The translations under genes and the position numbers were made by a program. Below, in pieces: positions 1 to 10,633 of a stretch of 64,000 bases of DNA. The stretch is from NCBI GenBank assembly GCA_944990035.1, contig CALYLX010000124.1:186001-250000 (forward strand), given 5' to 3'. The notes beneath the pieces are model-generated. The model worked only from the letters and a program-made list of their open reading frames with translations. It had not been told where the DNA came from and searched no databases. This stretch comes from Clitopilus passeckerianus (Eukaryota; Basidiomycota; Agaricomycetes; Agaricales; Entolomataceae). Position 1 is the first letter of the stretch, and the number at the start of each line of letters is the position of its first letter.

Positions 1-2548
1 ATATGCGGGTGTTGGGGCTGGGTTGGCATTGTGTAAGTTTCCATTTCGCTCTGCTCAACCTATCTTCGTTCGAATGCTGACTCGGTGCAATAGACTTCGT
101 AACGGGAGGCATCAAAGTCTTACTCACCGAATACGCGCTCGACGGGGACCCAAAGCGGTTCGTCCTATTGGTTACGATGCCCGTTATTTATTGTGTTTCT
201 ATCGTACGTTCCCCTTTTTCTCTCCGTTCGTCACCAACTCATTCTCACTCTTCCGACCACAGTTCTTCTGCCTGCAACTGGTCGGCAACCTAACCCTCAT
301 CTTCGGCCCCGTCGCGCAGTACCACGAAAACTCCATGTACTATTCTGCAATCAAGCCGGATCCGAACCCGGAGGTGGATAATAACCTCCCGCATATGACG
401 ATTCAGCTGCCGGTGTATAAGGAGAGTTTGGAGTTGACTATGTTAGCGTCTCCTTTCTCTGTCTATCTCAACTCCAAAAAGAGGCTGATTCTAAATTGAA
501 CAGTGGTCCTTCGATCTTCTCAATCAAAAAAGCCATGCAGACATATGCCCGACAAGGCGGGACCTCCGCCATCTTCGTCTGTGACGACGGGCTGCAGCTC
601 ATCTCCGAAGAAGAGCGGGAGGAGAGGAAGGCATTTTATGCGAATCACAATATTGGCTGGGTGGCGAGGCCGCCGCATGATGGGAAGAGTGTGGATGGGT
701 TTAAGAGGAAGGGGAAGTTTAAGAAGGCTAGTAAGTGAGTAGTGACCTTTTCTTTTTCGTTCTATGGGTGTGGAGCGTGAATGTATGCTAACAACGGATG
801 ATGTACTGATAGCATGAACTACGGCCTTGCACTCTCCCTCAAACTCGAGAAACACCTCGCTACCTTGATCGCGGCGAACGCATCCGAAGACGAGGAGTGT
901 CTAGAAGACCAGGCGATGCGGATGGCACAGGAGGAGCTATGGGAGGAGAGTGGGAAGAGGTGGAGACCTTGGTGTGCGAATGGGAAGAGTCTGAGGATGG
1001 GTGAGATCGTGTTGATTATTGATGCGGATACTATTGTTCCTGAGGTGAGGAAAATCCCAAGCCGTCTTTTCGCAACACATGAACTGATGAACTCGTATCG
1101 ACGAATTAGGACTGCTTCCGCGACGCAGCCCGTGAAATGTATGCCTCCCCCGACCTCGCCATTATCCAACACGAATCCGACGTCATGCAAGTCGCGCACC
1201 ACTACTTCGAGAACGGCATCACCCACTTCACACGTCGCATCAACAAATGCATATCCTATGGATGCGCCAATGGGGAAGTCGCGCCTTTCGTCGGGCATAA
1301 TGCGTTCCTCAGATGGAGCGCGATGCAGGATGTGAGTTTTATTGAGGAAGACGACGGGGCGAAGGAGGGGGATGGGAAGAGGAAGATTTGGAGCGAGGCG
1401 AATGTGTCGGAGGATTTTGATATGGCGTTGAGGTTGTTGTTGAAGGGGTATACGTTGAGGTGGGCTACATATAGTGAGGGAGGTTTTAAAGAGGGCGTGA
1501 GTTTGACGGTTGTGGATGAGCTGGCGAGGTGGCAGAAGTATGCGTATGGTGAGTCATTTCTGCTCTAATGATACGTTGGTGATGGAGGGGCTGACTGGTG
1601 ATGGCGGTTGTAGGGTGTAACGAGATTATATTCAACCCGATCATTAAGTGGTGGAAGCATGGTCCGATCAGCTCACAGCTACGTGGGTTCATCTGGTCCA
1701 AAGCACCGGTGCATTACAAGATCGGTATGATGTCCTGTACGTCCTTCTATCTTTCTTCTCATCTCCCTCCGAGTCTAATTTCCCTCATACACAGACATGT
1801 TCTCATACTATGGTATAGCAGCCGCCATGGTCGGCTCCATCCTCAACTACCTCCTCCTTGGTCTTGCACCCCAATTAGACCGGTTCTACCTCCACTCGTT
1901 CGAGATATTCCTCGCGTGTACCGTCGTGTTCCCCGGCATTGGGAATTTAGGCTTCACGCTGTTGGAGTATAGACTTGGGCATAGGAGTTTCTTCCCGGCG
2001 TTGGTGGAGAATTTGAGATGGATTCCGTTCTTGTGAGTTGGGTTTTCGTTCGGAGTGGCCTGGGGTGAGACGGGTGCTAATGTTATGATGCCTAGCCTGT
2101 TCTTCTTCGGTGGACTAAGTATCCATCTATCAACGGCACTCCTCGCTCATTTGTTCTCGTATGACATGTACGCAATCTCGTCTCTCTAATCTCTTTCATA
2201 CTTACTCACCTCCTCCCCTCGCCAGGACCTGGGGCTCAACAGGCAAAGAAGTTGAACGATCCACATTCTGGATCGAAGTCCCGCGTATCTGGCAGCGCTT
2301 CAAGCTCTCCTTCATCATCTGCTTCCTGTGTATCGCGCTCATGATCGTCTTCACCACCAACGCCGTGCCGTTCGAGTGGCAGATCCCCGGGTGGAATTGG
2401 GCGCTAGTCATTCCGTTGGCGTTGTGTGTTGGGTGTCATATACTTATGCCGGTGTGTACCCTTTTTATCTTGGAAAGGATTGGTACTGACGAGGGTTTAT
2501 GATTGGTAGATCGTGTTAAATCCGTGGTTGATGAAGTTCTCGTTCTGA
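1..2548 (+). CDS. GT2 family glycosyltransferase, membrane protein (5' end outside window)
   Basis: Processive-type family 2 glycosyltransferase that would use a nucleotide sugar on the cytosolic face of a membrane; its polysaccharide product is unknown. The spliced exons show the GT-A signature in order: QLPVYKE (about 402-422), DDG (about 583-591), DADTIVP (1021-1041) and an ED pair in SEDFDMAL (about 1407-1430). Further conserved blocks are VMQVAHHYFENG and GHNAFLRWSA. Membrane segments lie before the catalytic core (exon near 120-205 and exon from about 262) and after it (1797-2036 and 2095-2500). The last exon starts at 2510 and ends in a TGA at 2546-2548. At least eight short introns interrupt it. 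The C-terminal half, with KYAYGCNE and LNPWLM, is typical of a conserved basidiomycete GT2 group distinct from chitin synthases, which carry QxxRW. This grouping is from memory. The start codon lies upstream of base 1. Confidence 0.85.
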
Positions 2549-3236
2549 GCGGACACTGGAGAAGAGAGGCCGGGGATCCTGTTGTCATTCATTTATCTAT
2601 AGACTTCCTTGCTATACGTTTCTTCTTTACCATACATCTTCTTTGGGACATTATCTACGTTAATACTCGACAATTCGTAACTACACTCGTTTTGGGTTCC
2701 TAAATATGCCAATTGTTACAGCAAGTCCAAGGGACTCTGCACCCCGCATCCCTCACTATTTTGTCACCTTCGCGGCTGTTCGACAGTTATTGATGAGGAG
2801 CTGGAAGTGTTCCTCAGCGTCAGAAGGCCACCAAAAAAAGGAAGGCTTTTGATCGCTGTCAGCAATGACAGGCGGCGGTCGAAGGTGCTGACAAGGATAT
2901 GCTCTCCCCGGAAAGGATCCCCGACGATGTCCAGAGCCTTGCTTGCACATTAGAAGGCAGTTCTGATTAGAAGGGAACTTGCAAGCTAGCTTTGATTCTG
3001 GTAGAATGATCGCTTGCAAGCAAGTGTGACTGGTGACTCAAAAGTCGACGTCTCCAGCACCAGGCTTTCACAAGTGCATCATTGAAGGGATCAACGACGT
3101 GCGAAAACACTTCGTAGTTCTTGACACGGGTAGACTGAATTGGTTGTCGTTATACTAGACATACATTTTTCCAAGCTACTGTTACAAGAGGGAGTTGCAC
3201 CGACAGCCGTAAAATATACAGAACAATTAGATCCTT
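2549..3236. other. intergenic, no gene recognised
   Basis: This stretch lies between the 3' ends of the GT2 gene and the Atg22-like pseudogene. Open frames are short and show no family motif. I see no RNA gene or repeat. Confidence 0.5.
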
Positions 3237-4430
3237 TCAACAAGAGAAGTCGTAAGATGCCGATAGAGCTAGCCACGCTATATCCAACATTGACCGGCCT
3301 CTTTTTTTCTCGGCCCAAACAGCTCCATCCCTTCTTCCCTTTTCAACATTTACACCAAACCAGATAATGAGGGACGCCACAATGTTAAGGGTCAACAAGA
3401 AAGGGAAGCCTTGCCAGTTATTATTCGTCCTATTGATAATTGCCTGTATGACATTTGGCCCAATCATTGACGCGGTACGGTACGATAGACCGTAAATACC
3501 GAAGAACTGGCGGTTATTAGTGGAGATTGCTCCTAGCGAGAGGATGAATCACGAGGACGCACCATGTTTTCAAATCCTGGTGGGGAAAGTTCAGCCATCA
3601 TCGTCATCGAATAGGCAACGTAGGGGCATGTTAGTACGCCGAAGAGAATGTTCCATACCCTGCAGAAATTTATTGGCTCAATGATGGTTTCCCGACCGCA
3701 GTGCTGGCCCATTGGCTCACCAGAACTCCCATATATTGTGAAATCTATAAGCATCGGCGGTCAGGGTACAACCGAACACGAAGTAGCCGATAAAGCGCTA
3801 ACCCGATCTTATCCGTCCAGATCCCAATCATGCCCCATAGTGGGTATATAAGAGCGCACGTAGCAGAAATGATGAACTAGAGTACGTTGAGTTAAGGCAT
3901 ATAGCACAATGAGTGTACCAACCATTGTCTTCGTCGGAATTTTGAAATATTTCTGGGTGTACCAGAACATATAGTTGAAGGCTATCCCCGTGACAGCTTG
4001 CGCGATCTGAAAATAAGTACTCTGCAAAAAGCGGAAAGAGGTGATGTCGTTCTGGCAGACGGAAATGAGGGTGTTGCTCGTGTTAAGACCCTAAAAAGTT
4101 CCAGATATATGATGGATTTTAGAGGGAAAAGAGGAAAAAGACGGACATTAGAAAGGAGGAAGATAGCGAAAATATAAGTGAATGTGTAAGGAAGTTCTTT
4201 GTATTCTTTACTAGTGAGATAATGTTCTCCCTTGGGTAGAGGGGGTCCTGGTCGTGGCTGTTGAAAAACGACTGAAGAGTGTCAGCACGAGAGTCGTATT
4301 CAACAGAATCCGCTACTCACACCACCAGATGCCGAGAAGGAACCCATACGAGTTGATCCTGAGTTCTTGACGTTTGATTCATAGTCGGTGAACTTCGTAG
4401 TTAAGTATTGCAGTATTAGAAGATAATTAT

Positions 4431-4437
4431 TAACTTT
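4431..4437. repeat. target-site duplication, left copy (TAACTTT)
   Basis: TAACTTT here is repeated exactly at 5812-5818. The two copies bracket the insertion in the Atg22-like pseudogene. Confidence 0.65.
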
Positions 4438-5811
4438 CAACAGTACGTGTAGTGCCGTTATAATGTTGTCCAACAATTGGTGGAAAAAGGCGTTATAGTA
4501 TCTCCAGCCACTTTAGGGAATTATAATGTCTCTTGAATGTGTCACTACGGCAAATACATTTTATAATTCCTAGCTATATGCCTTAATTGGTGCTTTCCAG
4601 CTGAGGATAGGTGCTCCATCGTGACCGCATAGCCTTTCTCAACCCATTATAATGGCGTCTCTAGTTTCTCGCGATCCGGAATCCCTATTGACAGGTGCGA
4701 GCGCATGATAATGCGTCCACCGGGGACGGGACAGTGCCTCGGCCAAACGGCCCAAGTACACGAAAAGCTCTGTATTCAATAATTGTATTACACCTCTGTT
4801 ATACGCTCCCATAGACCACGTTTTATCCTGAGATGGTGCTTTTACGAGTGATCCAGCTTGCTAAAAATACGGAAGGTTCGGCCCAATGGGGCATCGTTAA
4901 ATCCCCGCTTGATTGAAGATGCCGGACGCAAGCCTATTGGCCGCACATTGAGTGGCTGACTGCTGCCGGTGGGCCAATCAATGGACAATGTTACTCCGGT
5001 GAACTCCGAGGTCGAACGAGAATTCGGTTGGATTGTACTGCTCGTCCAGCTTCAGATATCTAACATAGGCCTACCATAGAGCTCCATTATACCAATATAT
5101 CATATATACGTTGTAAATTAAGTCAAACTGCAGGCAATTCTACGATATTGAAAAAGTCAGACGAAGCTCGAAAGATCAGTAGGGTTTTCTATACATTCCA
5201 TGATCAAAGTAACGTTCGACGCTGAACTCCACCATCCAAACGAAAGAATATTATTCCAAGGACCGGTAATATATGTAGCAGTGGTACTAGTAGCCTCTGC
5301 TTATTACTCATTACTAGTCCGCATCTTTGTTAGCTTTCCGCACGAAAGAATGCAGCCATTTTGCATTAGATATTAATCATTCAAGCTCACAAGTTATTTC
5401 CTCGCAGTTCACTACAGCGGCCAGATCTAAGATCAACGAATACAAAGTCAGTGGAGCATTCGTTACCCTTCTCATCCTGAAAGAGACAGCGCAGCACCTT
5501 GAGTGAGGAATAATAGCGGGCGGAAAAAGCTGCAACGGCTGAGAATTGAACCCTCGAGCCCCAAAAAATCACGCCGTGCCAAAACCACTGAGCCAAACGC
5601 CCTTTGTTACCTTTTTCTTGTTTGATTGTGGTACTAAATTAGTCTTTTAAGCTGAATTATAATGCTGAATCTGGCCAACAGCGTTCCGTTCCCTGACAGT
5701 GATTGTAAGTGCATTATAATACCGTATCTACTTTTAGGCTCAGTGGCCGTACTATAACGCCTTTTTCCACCAATTACTGGACGTATTACAAAACGGCTAC
5801 ACGGATTCCTC
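4438..5811. mobile_element. non-autonomous hAT-like DNA transposon, degenerate
   Basis: A 1,374-bp segment interrupts the coding sequence of the Atg22-like pseudogene and is flanked by a 7-bp direct repeat, TAACTTT. Its ends are imperfect inverted repeats of roughly 80 bp. Both ends carry GTGTAG at the same offset from the terminus, and an exact 25-bp inverted match lies at 4475-4499 and 5751-5775. I see no transposase frame, so this is a deletion derivative or MITE-like element. The AT-rich interior has several TTATAAT palindromes and a tRNA-like SINE head. A 7-8-bp duplication fits the hAT superfamily (8 bp), but class assignment is inference because the 8th base differs between copies. Confidence 0.6.
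5540..5604 (-). repeat. tRNA-derived SINE head with Pol III A and B boxes
   Basis: On the minus strand a box A, TGGCTCAGTGG (5585-5595), fits the TRGYNNARNGG consensus, and a box B, GGTTCAATTCT (5542-5552), lies 43 bp downstream, the spacing found in tRNA genes. The flanking bases cannot form a 7-bp acceptor stem and the T stem is poorly paired. It is therefore a tRNA relic or SINE promoter rather than a working tRNA. It sits inside the hAT-like insertion, so it entered that element or was carried by it. Confidence 0.5.
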
Positions 5812-5818
5812 TAACTTT
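5812..5818. repeat. target-site duplication, right copy (TAACTTT)
   Basis: Exact match to 4431-4437. Minus-strand coding reads into this site after LADSP and resumes beyond the left copy in KVNNY. Confidence 0.65.
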
Positions 5819-6811
5819 AGGGCTATCCGCCAAAGGCAATAAAAGAGCCAGACTAAGACACAGTGTAATGAGGAATCCGATGTTGCTATGTGTCTATATG
5901 GCGGTACCATAAGCTTTGTCGAGGAATACGGCGTCTAACACTAACCGTGCTGATATTGCTAATCCTATTCTTCTCAAGACTTTCCTCCATTCGGTATTCT
6001 TCCTCAGTAATTCCACCGGCTTCGTATTCAACCCGGAGTGTTTAAATACGGGCTGTGTTTCTTGCAAGACCTGGGAATATGGCGAGGTAAAACACGTTCA
6101 CTGCTGCCCAGATGACCACACCGAGCATAAATAGTGCCATAGCAAGAGGCCAGCGTGACGGTTCTAAGTTACTTCAGAGACCAGCGACATGGAACGAAAG
6201 AACATACGCACTCGTCGTAGCCAATTCAGCATACTGCGGCCCCCAGTGTAACAGGCTAAAGAGCAGAAATATCCATCGTCCGAAGGTCCCGTAGTCCGCC
6301 GCCGAGCTTATAGTCGTGAACGTCAACGCTGAGAACTTTGAAAGATGAGATGTATCATGGGAGATGCTACAATTGCATACCGCGAAACTGATGCCATTTG
6401 AGAGTAACACGATGCTTGATACAGACCTCGTTCCCGAGCCCCAGGGCAGAACACAATTTCCAGATCCGCCGGAATCGCAGGGATTTCCTGGACCTTTGGC
6501 GGGATCATAGCCCGCTGCAAACGCCAGAAATTGGAAGAGGATGAGGGAGAATGAATTCGGGCCAACGCCGATTCCCTAGAAGGATTTGAAAGTCAGAAGG
6601 GCCCCGCAGGATCTTTGACGATCAAAGACTCGGGCGCAGACTGTTACCGTTGTAGTACAATTCAGTAACAATATTCTCAGGTTTAGACTTGATATCGAAG
6701 TTGAGACGCACGATAGTAACTCCATAGCTCCTTCCTCGAAACGACAGGCTCCGAATCGGCAGCGGAATTGGCTAAAGGCTCGTCACTGCTGTGTGCTTTC
6801 GGGCTACTCAT

Positions 6812-8233
6812 CGATTCCAGATGGCAATGTGAGGAATGCTTGCAGCAGCATCGATCAGTGATATTAATATTGTACCACCAAGGTACCACTGGTGCCAGGA
6901 CCCCAGATCATGAGATTATGTGCCTTGAGTGTGAATTTGTCGAATGAGGACAAGCGTACTCGTGGCCACCAAAAGTGATGAGCTTTATGTAAGATATCGG
7001 TTCGTGTTGAGCTGGTCGAGACAAACCGTGCAATAGTGCACATGGGTCAGAATATCAATTCCTTTGTCAGGTAGCTCTATATAGGTTATACTAATATACA
7101 TGTACCAGCTGAAAATGATTAGCAGCCTATCGAAAACCGATGAGTAGATTTCAATTCTTGTGCATCGATCATACCGAGATTGCCGAACGACGCAAGTATC
7201 CCCCAAAATTTCGGCGCAGATGTTAGCATTGATATATTGATAATTCGAAACTCTCCACTAGCCCCCTCCTATCCTCCCTGCCAGGGTTGAGGTTGATCAC
7301 GAAGGTGTGCCGTACATCTCTCAGGCCACATTTCACAATGACTTGACGGTTTATAGAGACCCATAGATTCTCGCTGGGCGACCAAGAAGAATTGATGCAG
7401 TGACTGAAGTCGTAAACCACCCATTGATCAAAAGGAGCCGGCCCTAAACCCGACGAATGCAAGCAGCATTCATGACTTGACGCCCGATTTGCAACACATC
7501 TTTGTGCCACAACAAGAATCCTGGCATCACTGTCGTCAACATCCGGATCTCAGAGTTTATAACTCTTATGGCTCACTGGATTGTATTGGGATCTTAGCCG
7601 CAGCTCCGCCAGCGAAAGCCCTCAACCCACCGCAATGTGGTCGGAAAGTGTGCTGCTGTGTGAATCGGCGCAATCCGAGTCCGTGAAACCAGATAAACCA
7701 GCCTTCAATCGCCGCTAGCACCTTCATGTCCTTGGAAAATCTAGATATTACATGGAGCTTCGGCTTTCAGCAAACTCATCCCGTGTTATTTACGGCCGAT
7801 GGTACATTGTCCTTTACTCCCTTTCACAGCATCAACTACTGCAATGAAGGTCGACGTCACATAGCTCTTTGGGCCTATAGAAGACTTTTCCATGACTCGT
7901 TGATCTGTAACGCCAGGACATACTCGTGAAATCGGCCGAAAACACTGAGCAGCGTCATTCGGTCTCAAGTAACACCTGCTGCGACCGTCACATTTCACAG
8001 CGTCAGGGAGGTACAAAGGCATAATGGTATTCTTGAAATGGACAGGCGCTCGGTATACTCTCGCTTTTACTGCTTTTCCCCTTTCATCCTTCTGGGCTCA
8101 AAGAATGCGAATCCTCTTTCGCCCGATCTATTCCGTCTGAAATCCACGTTCATGGTATCCACAATGACTTTGCGTCGTAAAAGAGGAGTGAAATGACTCA
8201 ACAGCGGGCTAACGACATAGCACAACCGAGGGG
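6812..8233. other. intergenic, no gene recognised
   Basis: Upstream region of the Atg22-like pseudogene. The longest open frame (7223-7510, minus, 95 codons) has no recognisable motif and no convincing splice partners. I see no clear repeat. Confidence 0.4.
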
Positions 8234-8240
8234 TATAAAA
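8234..8240 (+). promoter_or_regulatory. TATA box (TATAAAA)
   Basis: TATAAAA lies 110 bp upstream of the ATG at 8350. A canonical TATA box is uncommon for housekeeping genes in this window and suggests a regulated small gene. Confidence 0.45.
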
Positions 8241-8349
8241 GGAACACATTCGCCTGGCTTTGGAACCCATCCAATCTTCGAACTATCTCTCAGAACTTGA
8301 ACTATTCTCTTGTACGAACAAATGTAAGCGTAGACTCTTTGCAGGTCCC

Positions 8350-8517
8350 ATGGTCGAAACGCTGATATCTTCGGCCTGTAGGTGCACCAAGGAGTACACT
8401 GTTGATACCTACTACTACGCCTGCCGATGCGAGCTAGGCGACCGAAGGGAGTCCGCCTTCTGGTTCTGCGATATCGCTAAGCAGGGAAAGCCTTGCCGCG
8501 AAGGAGGTAAGCTCTGA
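8350..8517 (+). CDS. putative small cysteine-rich protein, unknown function
   Basis: The frame starts at the ATG at 8350 and encodes about 55 residues with six cysteines: CRC near residue 10, CRC near 27, and single cysteines in WFCD and KPCRE. There is no obvious signal peptide. The stop at 8515-8517 lies just inside a GTAAGC that could be a splice donor. With an acceptor CTAG near 8539 the product would instead end in EGASNHV. I recognise no family. The two CxC pairs could bind metal. The case rests on the upstream TATA box, an open frame and cysteine spacing, so it may be chance or a relic. Confidence 0.3.
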   Translation: MVETLISSACRCTKEYTVDTYYYACRCELGDRRESAFWFCDIAKQGKPCREGGKL

Positions 8518-8847
8518 CAATTGACCTCTCTTACTAGCTTCGAATCATGTCTAAATTTCTGATAGTGCGCTGGGTTTTCTATGGGGCTCGTCTCCAGACC
8601 CACCGTGGCTATTGCGGTGGGGTTATGGGCTGCCGCAGGATTGGGGATAACCGCCGTTAACGGCGACACTCCTCATCCCGTTGGCTTGAATACGATTTCG
8701 CCGTTTGGCTCATTCATGCATTGTGTATCGGTAGCTTGTTTCGTTAGCGGCATTCATAGTGTATCATATTGTTTCAATTATCTCGGTCAATTGCATTATG
8801 ATGTTGTTCTACCTTTAGGGAGTCTCCAAGGAACTCGATTCAGCACA

Positions 8848-10345
8848 TCACAGCTTTGACTTCATACCATTCGTCGGGTTGACTCGGATGACGATTTTGC
8901 CAAACTGATCCCCCTTCCTCATCGTCTCGAACCCTTGTTCGGCATTCTCTAAGCCATCGAAAACATGAGAAATGACTGGAACAATCTTGTGCTCTGCAAG
9001 GAAGTTCGTGGCATCAATCATGTCCTTATGTGATCCCATGGTCGAACCTAGATAGAACACTCAGTCGTGACATTGAATACACGAAAGAAAAACGTACCAA
9101 TGAGCTTTTGGTTGGCCAGAACGGTCTTCATTGTGAATGTGATCTTGGGGCTCGCCGTCCTTTCGCACAAAGTCAGTAAATGTCTATGGATGAGAGGAGG
9201 TCAAGGCCCCACATTCCATAACAAACAACTCGTCCACCTTGCTTGAGGAACTTGCCGACCTGGTTCATGAGGTCCCCACCGGCGGAATCGATGACAGAAT
9301 CCAAGAATGGTCGCTCTGTCTTCGAAAGAATCGCCTGCAGCTGAGCGGGCCAGTCCTCTAGATGCATTTCATGAGGAAACTAAAGCCGGAGGTCAAGGAA
9401 TAAGAATGGCCTTACTCTCTTTATAATTGACGCCACCCTTGGCTCCCAGTCCAATAGCTTTGCGAATCTTTCCTGGGCTTCCGCTAGTGACGTATACGTT
9501 TGCCCCCTTGGCAATGCAGATCTGCAGGGCCAGAAGTGCGACTCCGCCACCTATCCCGGTGATGAGGACGTTTTGACCTTTCTCGACTTGTGCATTGACG
9601 ATTGAAGCTCTGAGGGAAGGTGGGGTCATGGGGTCAGTATGTGGTATCTGGACTTGTGTTAGACAGAAAAAGGTATGAACCTCCATGCAGTAAGGCCTCC
9701 TAGAGGCCAAGCAGAGACTTGAACGTCGTCTAGATGTTCTGGTGAAGGGATTACTTGGTCTCGTTCAACCACGACGTATTCGGAGAATGTGCCAAGGTCA
9801 GGGTATTTCACGCCTCCAAGGATTCCGAATCTATGTAAAAGAACGGCTCAAGCACTATTCAGCTGGATATTTCCTGGGCTTACATTGATTCTGGAGCATC
9901 CGGGTGCTTTTCCCAGCCGCGCATGGGAGCAAGAAAGACACGCTTGTTCAAGAGCGTATCATTGGAGTCAGAGGATGCGACGACGGTACCTGGCCGAAAG
10001 ATGGATAAGTCATTTGTTATGAGGAGCTTTCTCTACTGACCAGCTCCATCAGACCCGAACACTCCGCCAAAGTTTATGGCAGGATATTGGCCTTTGCGAA
10101 TCCAGACCTACAAGGCAAACGTCTGGCATCAATACACCGCCCGACAGGTATTTGGCGCAATGAGAAATCGTTCTTACATCACGATGATTGAATGCCACAG
10201 CTCCCATGCAAACGAGAATCTCGCCGGGCTGGAGGGTGGGTATTGGCCGAGTCTCAAGAATAGCAGCGTGGTACAGTGGCTTCTGTGTGGTCGAAGCCTG
10301 TTTAACGACCACAGCACGCGTCTTTTTTGGAAGCTTAGCAGACAT
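8848..10345 (-). CDS. zinc-binding-type MDR alcohol dehydrogenase / quinone oxidoreductase-like protein
   Basis: Medium-chain dehydrogenase/reductase with a GroES-like N-terminal domain and an NAD(P)-binding Rossmann fold. It starts at ATG 10345 (MSAKLPKKTRAVVV). The substrate-binding half includes LQPGEILVCMGAVAFNHRDV and, after an intron, RKGQYPAINFGGVFGSDGAG. The coenzyme-binding half has NVLITGIGGGVALLALQI (about 9530-9580), the usual GxGxxG-type turn. It is followed by FLDSVIDSAGG and GGRVVCYG. The C-terminus GDQFGKIVIRVNP matches the family end, with the stop at 8848-8850. Catalytic zinc cysteines are not evident, which favours the zinc-independent quinone-oxidoreductase branch despite common zinc-ADH labels. 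About five short introns interrupt it. Its substrate cannot be told from the sequence. Confidence 0.8.
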
Positions 10346-10633
10346 TATCAGTTAATATTGGCAAAGTTGCAGTTTCCCAGGTCACTTTGGAGGAAAGAGT
10401 GTTGACGGCATTTCGGTGTGAACGGAACCAATATCATAGGCAACCAAGGAGCTCCGGGTAATCTGCATAGCCGGATGATTAGATAGTGTGTTCCGATATC
10501 CGATCTCCGACACGAGCAAGTGCCAGTGGTTGTCACTCTTGCGACGACCATGAGCGTGATTGTCGCGACCCCCAAATACCAACCAACTGAAGCATTCCTC
10601 TCTCTCGCCTAAGCCTCACTACATGTCGTAAGA

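Larger units (their letters stand above)
3237..6811 (-). pseudogene. Atg22-like MFS transporter, broken by a stop codon and a transposon insertion
   Basis: Reading the minus strand from an ATG at 6811, exons give an Atg22/UMF1-like major facilitator. The N-terminus reads MSSPKAHSSDEPLA and then EPVVSRKELWSYY. Next come YYNGIGVGPNSFSLILFQFLA, the loop GYDPAKGPGNPCDSGGSGNC, SSIVLLSNGISFAV and ADYGTFGRW. Later blocks are EESLEKNRISNIS (about 5960), FFQQPRPGPPLPKGEHYL (about 4250), YFKIPTKTM (about 3925), MTMMAELSPPGFENM (about 3590) and SMIGPNVIQAII (about 3450). Family members export amino acids from the fungal vacuole during autophagy. Two lesions are visible. One is an in-frame TAA after ARNTARI, near 6043. 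The other is a 1,374-bp insertion at 4438-5811 between LADSP and the block following KVNNY. The remaining reading frames and splice sites look largely intact, so decay is recent. A repaired product is not inferred. Confidence 0.75.

Noticed and set aside
5540..5604. Functional tRNA gene
   Set aside because: A and B boxes are good, but the acceptor and T stems do not pair, so it was listed as a SINE-like relic.
7223..7510. 95-codon minus-strand frame with PSENLWVSINRQ
   Set aside because: Some protein-like look, but it cannot be extended by introns and no family is recognised.
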